Below, one piece after another: positions 20,168 to 29,828 of a stretch of 64,000 nt of DNA; the first letter of the stretch is position 1; the number at the start of each line of letters is the position of its first letter. This DNA is from Desulforadius tongensis. GTDB lineage: Bacteria > Bacillota > Desulfotomaculia > Desulfotomaculales > Desulfohalotomaculaceae. Made by a program: the position numbers and the translations under genes. Location: the NCBI RefSeq assembly GCF_016907915.1, contig NZ_JAFBCW010000001.1, positions 98,986 through 162,985 of the forward strand. The letters run 5' to 3'. Under the pieces are notes generated by a model. It had not been told where the DNA came from and ran no database searches. It worked only from the letters and a program-made list of their open reading frames with translations.

Positions 20168-20851
20168 ATGGGTTTTATTGCTATGCTTGTTTCTGCCTTC
20201 GGCATCGGGGCGCTGCATGCCCTGGAACCGGGGCACGGAAAAAGTATTATGGGGGCTTATTTGGTGCTTTCCCGGGGGCGGGCCGTTCACGCTGTGGTGC
20301 TGGGGCTTACTTCCGCCGTTACTCACACCGGCGTTATTGTAATAATGTCCCTGGCCGCCCATGGTGTTTTGGGGGCGGCAGCGGGGCCCACGGGAATGTC
20401 CGGTGAAAGGACGGAACTGTGGCTGAAGGTGATTTCCGGGCTGTTTATTACCGTCATCGGGCTGCGCATGGCGCTGCGGCGGGCGCCGGGGTGCAGCTGC
20501 GGCTGCAGCACCGGGCACCTGCCCGCCGACAGCAGCACGGTGGAGTGGCCCACCCTGGTGCTGCTGGGGGTAACCAACGGTTTAATACCCTGTCCCAGCG
20601 CGCTGGCAGTGCTTTTGATGAGCATCAGCACCGGGGCGCTGGCCAGCGGTATGGCGCTGGTGGTAGCCTTCGGTGTGGGCGGGGCGGCAGCGTTAATAGC
20701 GGTGGGGTTGGCGCTTTTAAAGCTATCTAAAGGTGCAGTTAATTTAACCGGCCGCCGGGGCTGGTCCCGGCTGGCTAATTTAAGCGGGGGGATTATCGCC
20801 GCCATCGGTTTCTTTACCTGTTACGGGGCGGTAAAGGCATTACTGGTTTAG
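20168..20851 (+). CDS. NicO-family (RcnA/UreH-like) nickel/cobalt transporter
   Basis: The 228-residue membrane protein has about six helices. The family motif HALEPGHGKSIMGAYLVLSRGR lies in the first helix region, HTGVI in the second, and GLIPCPSALAVLLMSISTG in the second half, the signature repeated in NicO/HupE-UreH-type Ni/Co permeases and exporters. A short Cys-rich loop (CSCGCSTGH) may bind metal. It is on the plus strand, divergent from tsaC and tail-to-tail with prmC. The ATG at 20168 is preceded by GCGGGGGG. Import versus export cannot be decided. Confidence 0.75.
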   Translation: MGFIAMLVSAFGIGALHALEPGHGKSIMGAYLVLSRGRAVHAVVLGLTSAVTHTGVIVIMSLAAHGVLGAAAGPTGMSGERTELWLKVISGLFITVIGLRMALRRAPGCSCGCSTGHLPADSSTVEWPTLVLLGVTNGLIPCPSALAVLLMSISTGALASGMALVVAFGVGGAAALIAVGLALLKLSKGAVNLTGRRGWSRLANLSGGIIAAIGFFTCYGAVKALLV

Positions 20852-20852
20852 A

Positions 20853-21713
20853 TTATCTTTTTTCAGCCGCTATCAGGCGCTCCCTGCCGCCCAGGTCGCG
20901 GTACAGCTTCGCCTGCCAATTATTAAGCAGGTTTAGAGCCGTTTCCCCCTGTCCCGGGCCTATTTCCAGCAGCAGGTGCCCCCCCGGTTTAATTAGCTTT
21001 TGGGCCTGGGGTATCAGCTGGCGGTAAAGGTCCAGGCCGTCGGGGCCCCCGTCCAGCGCCAGCAGCGGTTCCCGCCGCACTTCCCTGGACAGGCCCGGTA
21101 TATCACCGCTGGGCACGTAGGGTAGGTTAGCTGCAATTATGTCCACCGGCTCACCGTTCAGCCGCTCCATCACCGGCTCCAGCAGGCTGCCCTTTAAAAA
21201 CACCACCCGGTCATCCACAGCGTGGGTGCGGGCGTTTTTTTGGGCTACTTCCAGGGCCGGGGCTGAAATGTCCACCGCCAGCACCCGCAGGGTTGGAACC
21301 AGGTGGGCGGTACTCACCGCAATGGCACCGCTGCCGGTGCCCACATCCACCATCAGGGGCCGGCCGCCGGCACGCTTTGACAGCAGGTGTACCGCCGTTT
21401 CCACCAGCAGCTCGGTATCCGGCCGGGGAATCAGCACCGCGGGGGTAACGGTAAAATCCAGGCCCATAAATTCCTTATGCCCCACCAGGTAGGCCACCGG
21501 GTGGCCCTGGGCCCGTTTCTGCACCAGCCGGTTGTAGTGCTGCAGCTGGCCCGGCTCCAGCCGGCGGTGGGCACCGGCATATAGAGCGGCCCGGCTGCAG
21601 CCCAGCACGTGGGCCAGCAGTACCTCGGCATCCAGCCGCGGCTGCTCGATGTCTTTTTGCTGCAGCAAAGCCCTGGCACCGGCCAGGGCTGTTTCTATGT
21701 TAGTGTATCGCAC
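20853..21713 (-). CDS. prmC: Peptide chain release factor N5-glutamine methyltransferase
   Basis: PrmC methylates the Gln of the GGQ motif in release factors using S-adenosylmethionine. The SAM site DVGTGSGAIAVS (about 124-135) and the family-specific N-terminal domain are clear. The usual NPPY substrate-binding motif is here NLPYVP (about 195-200), a tolerated variant. The gene lies immediately downstream of prfA, the natural pair. The start is GTG. Confidence 0.93.
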   Translation of the reverse strand: MRYTNIETALAGARALLQQKDIEQPRLDAEVLLAHVLGCSRAALYAGAHRRLEPGQLQHYNRLVQKRAQGHPVAYLVGHKEFMGLDFTVTPAVLIPRPDTELLVETAVHLLSKRAGGRPLMVDVGTGSGAIAVSTAHLVPTLRVLAVDISAPALEVAQKNARTHAVDDRVVFLKGSLLEPVMERLNGEPVDIIAANLPYVPSGDIPGLSREVRREPLLALDGGPDGLDLYRQLIPQAQKLIKPGGHLLLEIGPGQGETALNLLNNWQAKLYRDLGGRERLIAAEKR

Positions 21714-21719
21714 GTTTTT

Positions 21720-22787
21720 CTACTCCAGCTCTTTCAGTTTTTCGGCCTGTTCCGCCGTGGTCAGCGCTTCTATAATTTCGTCCAGCCGGCCCTGCAGCAC
21801 TTCACCGAGCCGGTGCAGCGTTAAACCGATGCGGTGATCCGTTACCCGGTTCTGCGGGAAATTGTAGGTGCGGATGCGCTCGCTGCGATCGCCGCTGCCG
21901 ATCATTGATTTACGGGCACCGGCAATTTGCTCCTGCTGTTCCCTCTGGGCCTTTTCATACAATCTTGCCCGCAGCACTTTCATGGCTTTGTCTTTGTTTT
22001 TGTGCTGGGACTTTTCGTCCTGGCAGGAAACAACTATCCCCGTGGGCAGGTGGGTAATCCGCACCGCCGACTGGGTGGTGTTCACCGACTGACCTCCCGG
22101 ACCGCTGGAACAGAACAGGTCTATCCGTATATCGTTGGGGTTAATTTCAATTTCTACCTCTTCTGCCTCCGGCATTACCGCCACGGTGGCGGCGGAGGTG
22201 TGAATGCGCCCACCGCTTTCGGTAACCGGCACCCTTTGTACCCGGTGCACACCGCTTTCAAATTTCAGCGCGCTGTAGGCACCTTTACCCACCACCATGA
22301 AAACGATTTCTTTAATGCCATCCATATCCGTGTAGTGGGTATTCATGATGTCAATTTTCCAACCCCGTTCTTCGGCAAAGCGGCTGTACATGCGGAACAG
22401 GTCGGCAGCAAACAGCGCCGCTTCTTCCCCGCCGGTACCGGCTCTGATTTCCACAATGACGTTTTTCTCGTCGTTGGGGTCTTTGGGCAGCAGCAGCACT
22501 TTCAGCTGCTGCTCCAACTGCTCTTTTTTCTCCTTCAGTTCCCGCTGCTCCGCTTCGGCCATTTCTTTCAGTTCCGGGTCCAGGTTTTCTTTGAGCATCT
22601 GCTTGGTGTCTTCCAGCTCCTGCAGCACTTTTTTGTACTGCCTATATACTCCCACTATTTCCTGCAGCTCGTTGTGACTTTTCACATACTGCTGCCAGCG
22701 GTTGTGATCGGCTATTACTTCCGGATCGGAGATTAGTTTGTTTAGCTCTTCATATTTTTCTTCCAATTGATCCAGCTTATCCAACAT
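21720..22787 (-). CDS. prfA: Peptide chain release factor 1
   Basis: RF1 ends translation at UAA and UAG. The PxT recognition motif reads [12 protein letters not shown] and the peptidyl-hydrolysis motif is [20 protein letters not shown]. Coiled domain 1 spans roughly 1-100. The ATG at 22787 is chosen, six bases after AAGGTG; a GTG nine bases upstream is too close to it. The start region overlaps the end of the DUF1385 gene by 11 bases, so the two are probably coupled. Confidence 0.97.
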   Translation of the reverse strand: MLDKLDQLEEKYEELNKLISDPEVIADHNRWQQYVKSHNELQEIVGVYRQYKKVLQELEDTKQMLKENLDPELKEMAEAEQRELKEKKEQLEQQLKVLLLPKDPNDEKNVIVEIRAGTGGEEAALFAADLFRMYSRFAEERGWKIDIMNTHYTDMDGIKEIVFMVVGKGAYSALKFESGVHRVQRVPVTESGGRIHTSAATVAVMPEAEEVEIEINPNDIRIDLFCSSGPGGQSVNTTQSAVRITHLPTGIVVSCQDEKSQHKNKDKAMKVLRARLYEKAQREQQEQIAGARKSMIGSGDRSERIRTYNFPQNRVTDHRIGLTLHRLGEVLQGRLDEIIEALTTAEQAEKLKELE

Positions 22788-23658
22788 GGGTTTCACCTTC
22801 CTCCAAAACGGCCTTTAATGCTGTAATGGCTACCTCCACCTGCCGGTCGTCCGGTTCACCGGTGGTCAGTTTCTGCAGCCACAGCCCGGGGGCAATGACC
22901 GCTCTGCACAGGCGGTTATGGGCGTACCTGCCCGATAGTTTAAGCAGTTCGTACGACAGTCCCGCCACCACCGGCAGCAGCAGTACCCGGGACAGCACGC
23001 GCCACAGTATGTCTTCGTTGTGCCCCAGAATGGCAAATACAAATATGCTCACCACCATCACAATGAGCAGAAAGCTGGTGCCGCACCGGGGGTGCAGTGT
23101 AGAGTAGCGCTGTACGTTTTCCGTTTCCAGCGGTTCCCCCGCCTCGTAGGCATTTATTACTTTATGTTCGGCACCGTGGTATTGAAACACCCGCTGAATG
23201 TCTTTCACCCGGGATATGGCCACCACGTAGGCCAAAAACACCCCGATGCGCACTATTCCCTCTATGACGTTGTTCCAGAAGGGATTTTGCACTGCGGCCG
23301 CCGCCCAGTGGGTTACCGCCGTAGGCAGAACCACAAACAGCAGTACGGCCAGCCCCAGGGCAAACAGGATGGTTAAAATCATTTCTTTTTTGGTCAGCTC
23401 TTCCTCTTCATCTACAGCCTGGCTGGCTGAATAGCTCAGCGCCTCCAGCCCCATGGCCAGGGATTCAAAGAGAACCACCACCCCGCGAATGCCCGGCCAT
23501 TTTAAAAAGGGCAGTTTTTGGGTAATGGAGCCGATGGGACGCTTATCGGTAACGATGGAATTATCCGGCCTGCGCACGGCAATGGAACGGGTTTTGGGAC
23601 CGCGCATCATTACCCCTTCAATAACTGCCTGGCCGCCGTATTGAAAGCCGCCTTTCAC
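22777..23658 (-). CDS. DUF1385 family membrane protein
   Basis: This 293-residue conserved membrane protein begins with [16 protein letters not shown], the signature of DUF1385 (YqhQ-like). It contains [17 protein letters not shown] and [13 protein letters not shown] with four to five hydrophobic segments. No biochemical role is firmly established. It is commonly located just before prfA and after rpmE in Clostridia, as here, so it is probably part of a translation-linked operon. Confidence 0.88.
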   Translation of the reverse strand: MKGGFQYGGQAVIEGVMMRGPKTRSIAVRRPDNSIVTDKRPIGSITQKLPFLKWPGIRGVVVLFESLAMGLEALSYSASQAVDEEEELTKKEMILTILFALGLAVLLFVVLPTAVTHWAAAAVQNPFWNNVIEGIVRIGVFLAYVVAISRVKDIQRVFQYHGAEHKVINAYEAGEPLETENVQRYSTLHPRCGTSFLLIVMVVSIFVFAILGHNEDILWRVLSRVLLLPVVAGLSYELLKLSGRYAHNRLCRAVIAPGLWLQKLTTGEPDDRQVEVAITALKAVLEEGETHVG

Positions 23659-23765
23659 TTCAATAACACCCCTCTTGCGTTACTAAGCCGGTGTCTTTTG
23701 CAGTAAGCCACCGCTTTGATATTATAAATTAAAATTGGTATTTGGGGGTTTAAGTACCTAAAGAA

Positions 23766-23790
23766 ATAGCAGAGCATTCTGCTCTGCTAT
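23766..23790 (-). terminator. Hairpin after rpmE
   Basis: A perfect 11-bp stem with a 3-base loop, followed on the minus strand by TTCTTT, lies 11 bases after the rpmE stop. It probably ends or attenuates rpmE transcription before the DUF1385-prfA-prmC genes. Confidence 0.7.
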
Positions 23791-23800
23791 CTGTTCACTT

Positions 23801-24007
23801 TTACTTCTTATCCAAACCGTATTTTTTGCGGAATCTCTCTGCTCGGCCACGGGTTTCCACCATGCGCTGTGCCCCGGTGTAGAAGGGATGGCAGTTTGAG
23901 CAGATGTCTACACGCAGCTCCTTCTTGGTTGAACCGGTGGTAAAGCTGTTGCCGCACACGCAGGTTACTTTTGCCTCGTGGTATTCAGGATGGATTTTTT
24001 CCTTCAC
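23801..24007 (-). CDS. rpmE: Large subunit ribosomal protein L31, zinc (C+) form
   Basis: The 68-residue protein starts [15 protein letters not shown] and carries four Cys in CVCG and CSNC, so it is the zinc-binding C+ form. The GTG at 24007 is the likely start, eight bases after AGAGG and giving the usual N terminus. A strong promoter lies upstream (24070-24098). Confidence 0.95.
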   Translation of the reverse strand: MKEKIHPEYHEAKVTCVCGNSFTTGSTKKELRVDICSNCHPFYTGAQRMVETRGRAERFRKKYGLDKK

Positions 24008-24069
24008 CGAAATCACCTCTTTATATTAAACTTGGGGTATTTTAGGCATCGTTTTCAAAACACTAAGAT

Positions 24070-24098
24070 ATTGTAACATACTCTTTTAATATCTGCAA
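24070..24098 (-). promoter_or_regulatory. Sigma-A type promoter of rpmE
   Basis: On the minus strand TTGCAG (24093-24098) and TACAAT (24070-24075) are separated by 17 bases, about 65 bases before the rpmE start and just beyond the end of the radical SAM gene. Confidence 0.7.
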
Positions 24099-24116
24099 CT
24101 AAGATTATCAGGTTTG

Positions 24117-25400
24117 TTATAATTTGCTGCCCCGGTCATCTTTACCGGCAAGGGGTTTGCTGTAGCTGCCGATTAACACCCCCGGCAGCTGGCGGCGCAG
24201 GGTTTGTATAAAGGCCGGGATGCCTAAGATTTCCTGCTCTTGGCCGGGCGGCAGTTTGCTTAAAAGGTAATCGGGATCTATGTTCAGGTTTCTTATCTGC
24301 ACCATGTCCACCGCCGTTTCCTGTATTAACCGGATCAGGCTTTCTGTTTCCTCCACCCGGTCGGTTATGCCCGGCATGGTCAGCAGGTTTAACGATACAA
24401 ACACACCGTTTTCTTTGGCCAGTTTGATGCTCTCCTTCACGTTATCCAGGCTGTAGCCCCGGGGCCGGTAGTAGGCATCGTATATTTCCCGATTGGCGCT
24501 GATAATGCTCACCCGCAGGGAGTTCAAACCCGCCTGCACTATCTTTTTTATCCCCGCGGTGTACCCGGCGTTGGAGTTCATGTTGATGGTGCCCTTTGGG
24601 GTTCTGTCCCGCATGGCCTTCACTGCCGGGGCAATGGTTTCTGCCGCCAGGGAGGGTTCTCCCTCACAGCCCTGGCCAAAACTGATGATGGCATCTTCGG
24701 CCCGCTCCAGGTGGCAGGCCCCCACTTCCACCAGCTCCTGTACGGTGGGCTTAAAGTCTATCCGCCCCTGGGGCGAGGGGCAGCATTCCGCCGGCTGCTC
24801 GGATATGCAGCCCAGGCAGCGGGCGTTGCAGGTGGGAGATACCGGCAGCCCCCCTTCCCACCGGGCGTAAAATATGTTTTGGGCGGTGAAGCAGCGGTAC
24901 TGCACAGCGCAGCGGGACAGGTGCCGCAGTATCCTGTTCTGCGGGTGTTCCGCCAGGCGTTTTTCTATCAATTCCGGCAGGGCGGCGGTGCTGTAATGTT
25001 CCGGTTCCCATTTGTTTAGTTCATCCGTTTGTACCGCCGCCACGTACAGCCGCTCTCCCTTGGAAACCACCGCTGCGTACCCCAGCAGCGGCAGCGGTTT
25101 TTTCGCCGTTCTGCGGTATGCCGGCAGCAGAGTTCTGGTATAGCCCTGGGGCAGGGTAGCCCCCACCGCAAAGGCGGGTTCCCCCGGTTGGTAGGGATTT
25201 GTTGACAGCAGTTTAAATTCTCCCCGGCCGTTAATCCCGATGGGGCGGCCCTCGGGTATCAGCACCAGCCCGGCATTTTCCGGCAGCGGTATGAGGTCTT
25301 CATCCATTATTTCTACAAATCGATCTCCCATTCGACCCGCCGCCCGCAGGCGATAATCGAAAAATTCTCCTTCCCGGTTGGCAAAGATAAGATTGTACAT
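24117..25400 (-). CDS. Radical SAM protein with N-terminal accessory domain
   Basis: The 427-residue protein has the radical SAM cluster motif CX3CX2C as SPTCNARCLGC (about 190-200). Then come GQGCEGEPSLAAE, a typical glycine-rich SAM segment, and NMNSNAGYTAGIKKIVQAGLNSLRVSI. The N-terminal 170 residues look like a separate domain. Extra Cys residues near 155-175 and 207-211 could bind metal. I do not recognise the reaction. It is often found between rpmE and rho-linked genes in Peptococcaceae, so a housekeeping role is possible. Confidence 0.75.
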   Translation of the reverse strand: MYNLIFANREGEFFDYRLRAAGRMGDRFVEIMDEDLIPLPENAGLVLIPEGRPIGINGRGEFKLLSTNPYQPGEPAFAVGATLPQGYTRTLLPAYRRTAKKPLPLLGYAAVVSKGERLYVAAVQTDELNKWEPEHYSTAALPELIEKRLAEHPQNRILRHLSRCAVQYRCFTAQNIFYARWEGGLPVSPTCNARCLGCISEQPAECCPSPQGRIDFKPTVQELVEVGACHLERAEDAIISFGQGCEGEPSLAAETIAPAVKAMRDRTPKGTINMNSNAGYTAGIKKIVQAGLNSLRVSIISANREIYDAYYRPRGYSLDNVKESIKLAKENGVFVSLNLLTMPGITDRVEETESLIRLIQETAVDMVQIRNLNIDPDYLLSKLPPGQEQEILGIPAFIQTLRRQLPGVLIGSYSKPLAGKDDRGSKL

Positions 25401-25465
25401 GGTCCGCTCCTTTGTAATATTGTCCTTATTAGGTTTATCCTTAAATTATAGCATAAAAATAAAGG

Positions 25466-25489
25466 AGACCCGGTGGTACACCAAGGTCT
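25466..25489 (-). terminator. Terminator after the LysM/M23 gene
   Basis: An interrupted stem (AGACC with GGTCT enclosing GGTG with CACC) followed on the minus strand by CCTTTATTTTT lies 12 bases past the stop at 25501. It separates the LysM/M23 gene from the radical SAM gene. Confidence 0.65.
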
Positions 25490-25500
25490 GCTTTAAAATA

Positions 25501-26451
25501 TTAGGCCCGGTCACTGCCTGCGGCCAAATAAAGTTTTTCCGCTTCGATGCAGAAGGTGGGATCAAAGGGCACTCCTTTATACCGCACTTCCCAGTGCAGG
25601 TGGGGGCCGAAGGAGCGGCCGGTGTTGCCCACCGTGGCTATGGTGCTGCCCCGGCCCACCCTTTGACCGCATTTTACATACAGTTTTGAGCAGTGGGCGT
25701 AAAGGGTACTTGTTCCGTAACCGTGGTCGATGATTACGGTGTTGCCGTAGCCGCTGTAATAGCCGGAATAAACAACCACACCCTCCCGGGGGGCCCTAAT
25801 CGCTGCCCCGCAGGGGGCGGCAATGTCCACCCCGTGGTGGGGGCGTCCTTCCTTTCTAATGCCAAAGGGAGAGGTAATTTCACCCTTCAGCGGCCACTCC
25901 ATAACCATAACCGGTATGGGCAGTCCTCTGCCGCTCATCGCGGGCACCACCGGTTCTGCCGGCTGCCGCAGCGGTATGGTCAAGGTCTGTCCTATTTTTA
26001 CAAAGTCCGGGTTTTTGATGCTGTTGGCTGCCAGCAGCTGGGCCATGGTTACCCGGTACCGGCGGCAGATACCGTAAAGGTTGTCGCCCGGTTTTACGGT
26101 ATACTTTACACTGCTGCAGTCAGCTTCCACCGGCAGCTCTATGACCTGGCCGGCATAAAGTATACTGTCTTCAGTGAAACCGTTTACCGCCGCCAGCAGT
26201 TCCATTGAAACGCCGCACCGCCCGGCCAGTTCCCAAAGGGTGTCCCCTGCCTTCACCCGGTAGAATTGGGTGGCGGTTTGCCGCGGTTCCAGCGGTATCA
26301 TCTGCAGCCGGCAGTGCACCGGGTCCACACCGTAGGGTTTGTTGTCTATAACCATTTCATCCAGCCGGGCCTGGGCGGGAAGGGCAAACAGGGTGCCTGC
26401 CAGTATTAAAGCCGCCAGCGGGCCGGTTATTTTTTTAATTTTGCTGAACAT
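25501..26451 (-). CDS. Secreted LysM-LysM-M23 peptidoglycan endopeptidase
   Basis: A signal peptide (about 1-28) is followed by two LysM peptidoglycan-binding repeats (YRVKAGDTLWELAGRCG about 64-80; YTVKPGDNLYGICRRYR about 116-132). A C-terminal M23 peptidase domain has intact zinc motifs: HHGVDIAAP for HxxxD and HLHWEV for HxH. It should cleave peptide cross-links in the wall, perhaps in sporulation or germination. Unlike the spoIIQ-like protein in this window, its active site is complete. Confidence 0.9.
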   Translation of the reverse strand: MFSKIKKITGPLAALILAGTLFALPAQARLDEMVIDNKPYGVDPVHCRLQMIPLEPRQTATQFYRVKAGDTLWELAGRCGVSMELLAAVNGFTEDSILYAGQVIELPVEADCSSVKYTVKPGDNLYGICRRYRVTMAQLLAANSIKNPDFVKIGQTLTIPLRQPAEPVVPAMSGRGLPIPVMVMEWPLKGEITSPFGIRKEGRPHHGVDIAAPCGAAIRAPREGVVVYSGYYSGYGNTVIIDHGYGTSTLYAHCSKLYVKCGQRVGRGSTIATVGNTGRSFGPHLHWEVRYKGVPFDPTFCIEAEKLYLAAGSDRA

Positions 26452-26520
26452 TTCTCTTTCACCTCAAAATGGCAATATCCGGTTTTATTATTGCCCTTTT
26501 GAGGGAATTTTATTCATTAC

Positions 26521-27864
26521 TCACTCTTCACTGCTGCCGGCGGTTAAATGTCTGCTGCCGGTCTTACTTACCCGGGTGGGCGGGTAGCCGGGTACAATGC
26601 TGCGGGCTTTTTTGCGCTGTTCTAACATGGTGGCAATCATTTCTTCGTTATTTTTGCTGTTTTTTATCCGCTCCAGCAGGCTTTCCAGCGCTTCGTAGGA
26701 CTGGGCGCTGCTGAAAGCCCGGCGGAATCCCCATACCCATTCCAGCTCATCCCTGCTCAGCAGCCCTTCCTCCCGTCTTGTGCCGGATCTTTTTACGTCT
26801 ATGGCCGGGAACAGCCTGCGCTCGGCCAGTTTGCGGTCTAAAATCAGCTCCATGTTGCCGGTTCCTTTAAATTCTTCAAAAATCACCTCGTCCATGCGGC
26901 TGCCCGTTTCCACCAGCGCGGTGGCCAGGATGGTTAAGCTGCCCCCTTCTTCCACATTTCTGGCCGCGCCGAAAAAGCGCTTGGGCCGGTGCAGAGAAGC
27001 GGGGTCAACACCGCCGGACAGCGTTCTGCCGCTGGGGGGTACAACCAGGTTGTGGGCCCTGGCCAGCCTGGTAATGCTGTCCATCAGTATTACCACATCC
27101 CTTTTGTGCTCCACCAGCCGCTTGGCCCTCTCCAGCACCATATCGGCTACCTTTACATGGTTTTCCGGCGGCTCGTCAAAGGTTGAACTGACCACTTCTC
27201 CCTTTACCGAGCGCTCTATATCGGTAACTTCCTCCGGCCGTTCATCAATGAGCAGTACCATTAATTCGATTTCGGGATGGTTTTGGGTAATACTGTTGGC
27301 TATTTCTTTCAGCAGGTAAGTTTTGCCCGCTTTGGGAGGTGAAACGATCAGGCCCCGCTGTCCCTTTCCCACCGGGGCAATCAGGTCTATAATGCGGGTG
27401 CTTTTGTTATTTGATTCCGTCTCCAACTTGATTCTTTCTTCCGGGTAAAGAGGGGTTAAACCGTCAAAGTGCAGTCTTTCCGGGGAACTTTCTGGGGGAT
27501 CGCCGTTAACCTTTTCCACACGCAGTAAAGCAAAGTAGCGCTCGTTGTCCTTGGGCCTGCGCACCTGCCCGCTTACCCGGTCACCGGTGCGCAGGTCAAA
27601 TTTTCTGATCTGGGATGCCGAAACGTAGATATCGTCGTTGCTGGGGTGATACTTAAAGGGCCTTAAAAACCCATAGCCATCGGGCAGTATTTCCAGCACC
27701 CCTTCGGCTTGAATGATACCCTCCTGTTCAATTTTGGCCTTTTCAATTTCAAAAATCAGTTCTTTTTTGCGCAGTTTGTAATAACCGGGAATTTCCATGC
27801 TGCGAGCTATTTTGTACAGCTCTACCATGGTTTTGCTTTCCAGGTTGTTGATATTTACATCCAA
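26521..27864 (-). CDS. rho: Transcription termination factor Rho
   Basis: Rho is a hexameric RNA helicase that ends transcription. The N-terminal Rho-N helices ([16 protein letters not shown]), the cold-shock-like RNA-binding domain ([12 protein letters not shown]), the P-loop [15 protein letters not shown] and the Walker [14 protein letters not shown] are present. RNA-loop residues follow in [19 protein letters not shown]. At 447 residues it lacks the long insertions of some Actinobacteria. A strong promoter lies upstream. Confidence 0.97.
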   Translation of the reverse strand: MDVNINNLESKTMVELYKIARSMEIPGYYKLRKKELIFEIEKAKIEQEGIIQAEGVLEILPDGYGFLRPFKYHPSNDDIYVSASQIRKFDLRTGDRVSGQVRRPKDNERYFALLRVEKVNGDPPESSPERLHFDGLTPLYPEERIKLETESNNKSTRIIDLIAPVGKGQRGLIVSPPKAGKTYLLKEIANSITQNHPEIELMVLLIDERPEEVTDIERSVKGEVVSSTFDEPPENHVKVADMVLERAKRLVEHKRDVVILMDSITRLARAHNLVVPPSGRTLSGGVDPASLHRPKRFFGAARNVEEGGSLTILATALVETGSRMDEVIFEEFKGTGNMELILDRKLAERRLFPAIDVKRSGTRREEGLLSRDELEWVWGFRRAFSSAQSYEALESLLERIKNSKNNEEMIATMLEQRKKARSIVPGYPPTRVSKTGSRHLTAGSSEE

Positions 27865-27988
27865 AGTTATCCTCCTGCCTTTATGAAATTTTTATGCTTC
27901 CATTCACTGTGCAACATGAAAACAAACGTAGGTGGGATAGAAAAGTTAAGAAAGAACTGTTGAAATATTGTGTATATGCACAATAAGT

Positions 27989-28018
27989 AGTATACCGATA
28001 TTTATTTTCCACTGTCAA
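27989..28018 (-). promoter_or_regulatory. Sigma-A type promoter of rho
   Basis: On the minus strand TTGACA (28013-28018) and TATACT (27989-27994) are 18 bases apart, eight bases past the fsa stop and about 125 bases before rho. The long leader is compatible with the Rho autoregulation known in other bacteria, but I see no specific element. Confidence 0.75.
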
Positions 28019-28025
28019 GGTATTT

Positions 28026-28676
28026 CTATTTGGGAGCGGGAACTTTTTTCCAGTCGGCTAAAAACTTCTCTATCCCTATATCTGTCAAGGGGTGTTTAAT
28101 CATTTGGTTCAGCACTTTGGGTGGTACGGTGGCAATGTGGGCACCGGCCTTGGCGGACTGCAGCACATGCAGGGGATGACGAATACTGGCGGATATAACC
28201 TGGGATTTGAGGCCGTAGTTTTCAAATATTTCTATAATGTCATAAATCAGCTGTATGCCGTCGTGCCCGGCATCATCCAGGCGTCCCACGAAGGGGCTGA
28301 CGTAAGCGGCCCCCGCCAGGGCAGCCAGCAGCGCCTGGTTGGCAGAAAAAATTAGGGTGACGTTGGTTTTAATACCCTCCCGGCTGCAGGCTTTGGTTAC
28401 TTTTAAGCCGGCGGCGGTCATGGGCAGTTTAAACACAATATTGGGGTGAATTTCAGCCAGCTCCCGGGCCTCAGCCAGCATTTTGTCCGCTTCTGTGCTC
28501 ACTGCCTCGGCACTGACGGGGCCGTCCACTATGCTGGCGATTTCTTTTACTACCCGGGTAAAATCCCTACCTTCTTTGGCTATCAGCGAGGGGTTGGTGG
28601 TAACCCCGGAAATTACACCCAATTGGTAGGCTGCGCGGATTTCATCCACGTTGGCAGTATCCAAAAATATCTGCAC
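28026..28676 (-). CDS. fsa: Transaldolase / fructose-6-phosphate aldolase family
   Basis: The 216-residue short transaldolase starts [14 protein letters not shown]. The Schiff-base lysine is in [13 protein letters not shown] (about 80-92). [30 protein letters not shown] (cut here to [10 protein letters not shown] and [11 protein letters not shown]) is typical. Small members act either as fructose-6-phosphate aldolase or as transaldolase; Gram-positive ones next to fba are usually transaldolases (TalC/YwjH). It follows fba with a hairpin between. Confidence 0.9.
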   Translation of the reverse strand: MQIFLDTANVDEIRAAYQLGVISGVTTNPSLIAKEGRDFTRVVKEIASIVDGPVSAEAVSTEADKMLAEARELAEIHPNIVFKLPMTAAGLKVTKACSREGIKTNVTLIFSANQALLAALAGAAYVSPFVGRLDDAGHDGIQLIYDIIEIFENYGLKSQVISASIRHPLHVLQSAKAGAHIATVPPKVLNQMIKHPLTDIGIEKFLADWKKVPAPK

Positions 28677-28713
28677 TTTACGCGATCCCCCCTATTTTTT
28701 AAATTTAAATCAC

Positions 28714-28735
28714 GGGGCGCGATTTATCGCGCCCC
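28714..28735. repeat. GC-rich palindromic hairpin between fba and fsa
   Basis: GGGGCGCGAT, two T bases and ATCGCGCCCC form a near-perfect hairpin in the 70-base fba-fsa gap, followed on the minus strand by GTGATTTAAATTT. It looks like a dispersed palindromic element more than an ordinary terminator, since there is no direct U-run. Confidence 0.55.
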
Positions 28736-28746
28736 TGCAATCTATT

Positions 28747-29601
28747 CTATGCTCTGCCGCTGGAACCAAATACCCTGATTTTTTCTCTAATTATCTCCAT
28801 GGCTGCTTCCCTGGCCGGGCCCAGTATCTTCCTGGGGTCAATTTCACCGGGCTTTTCGTTTATCACCCGGCGCATGGTGTTGGTAAAGGCTTCTCTGATG
28901 TTGGTGTCGATGTTTACCTTTCTTACCCCCAGGGAGATGGCCTTTTTAATTGCTTCATCGGGCACCCCTGAAGAGCCGTGCAGCACTATGGGAACGTTGA
29001 CCAGCGATTTAATTTCTTTTAACCTTTCAAAGTCCAGTTTCGGTTCTCCTTTGTACTGGCCGTGGGCGGTGCCGATGGCCACCGCCAGGGAATCTACACC
29101 GGTGCGCTCTACAAATTCTTTTGCTTCCTGGGGATCCGTCAGCATGGCCTCCCGCTCGCTTACAGTGATATCGTCTTCGGTACCCCCTATTTTACCCAAT
29201 TCCGCTTCCACCGATACTCCCACTGCCCTGGCCACTGCCAGCACGCGGTTGGTTTCGGCGATATTTTCTTCCAGCGGCAGCTTTGAACCGTCGAACATTA
29301 CAGAGGTAAAACCTGCTTTAATGCACTGCATGCACTGTTCAAAGCTGGTGCCGTGATCCAGGTGCAGGGCCACCGGCACCCCGGCCTGCTGGGCAGCCAG
29401 TTTGGCCATGCCTGTAATCCAGTCTAAACCGGCGTACTTAATAGCCCCCTGGCTGGCCTGAATAATTACCGGGGACTTCTCAGCCTCCGCTGCGCCGATA
29501 ATGGCTTGAACAATTTCCATGTTGTTGCAGTTAAATGCACCCACTGCATATTTACCCTCTTCTGCCCTCTGTAAAATTTCGCTCACTGTTACCAGTGCCA
29601 T
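28747..29601 (-). CDS. fba: Class II fructose-1,6-bisphosphate aldolase
   Basis: This zinc-dependent enzyme splits or forms fructose-1,6-bisphosphate in glycolysis and gluconeogenesis. It shows GAFNCNNMEIVQAIIGAAE, the zinc-binding VALHLDHGTSFEQC, VEAELGKIGGTEDD, AIGTAHGQYKGEPKLDF and VLHGSSGVPDEAIKKAI. The second of two close ATG codons (29601), eight bases after GGAGG, is chosen; the first is only two bases from the ribosome site. Confidence 0.96.
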   Translation of the reverse strand: MALVTVSEILQRAEEGKYAVGAFNCNNMEIVQAIIGAAEAEKSPVIIQASQGAIKYAGLDWITGMAKLAAQQAGVPVALHLDHGTSFEQCMQCIKAGFTSVMFDGSKLPLEENIAETNRVLAVARAVGVSVEAELGKIGGTEDDITVSEREAMLTDPQEAKEFVERTGVDSLAVAIGTAHGQYKGEPKLDFERLKEIKSLVNVPIVLHGSSGVPDEAIKKAISLGVRKVNIDTNIREAFTNTMRRVINEKPGEIDPRKILGPAREAAMEIIREKIRVFGSSGRA

Positions 29602-29675
29602 ATGCATAGCCTCCTCTTATCTTTATTGGCGGCACCTTAAAAAATTACCCTGCTGAAGCCCGGCAGCATCTGCAC

Positions 29676-29705
29676 GCTGCCCACTCAAAGGTGTTTGCCG
29701 CCTGC
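29676..29705. repeat. Copy of a dispersed degenerate repeat
   Basis: This stretch upstream of fba resembles 56624-56652 (cdd-deoC gap): both share GCTGC, CACTCAAA, GTTTGC and CCTGC in order with few differences. A third related stretch at 44042-44083 covers the end of the symporter gene. The copies look like remnants of a small interspersed element. Confidence 0.45.
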
Positions 29706-29748
29706 TTTTTCAGCCCCTGCTGTTACCCCGCAGGCGTGAAAAATTACT

Positions 29749-29778
29749 AAAAGCCCGAACCGCTTTGTCCGAGCTTTT
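29749..29778 (-). terminator. Terminator after the zinc-ribbon hypothetical gene
   Basis: A 12-bp stem with G-U pairs and a 6-base loop ends in GCTTTTAGTAATTTTT on the minus strand. It lies 50 bases past the stop at 29829 and before fba. The rest of the 227-base gap to fba holds a dispersed repeat and no gene. Confidence 0.75.
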
Positions 29779-29828
29779 GGGCTGCGGTCACCATCATTAT
29801 GGCCATACCTGCAGGTGTTTATGTACAT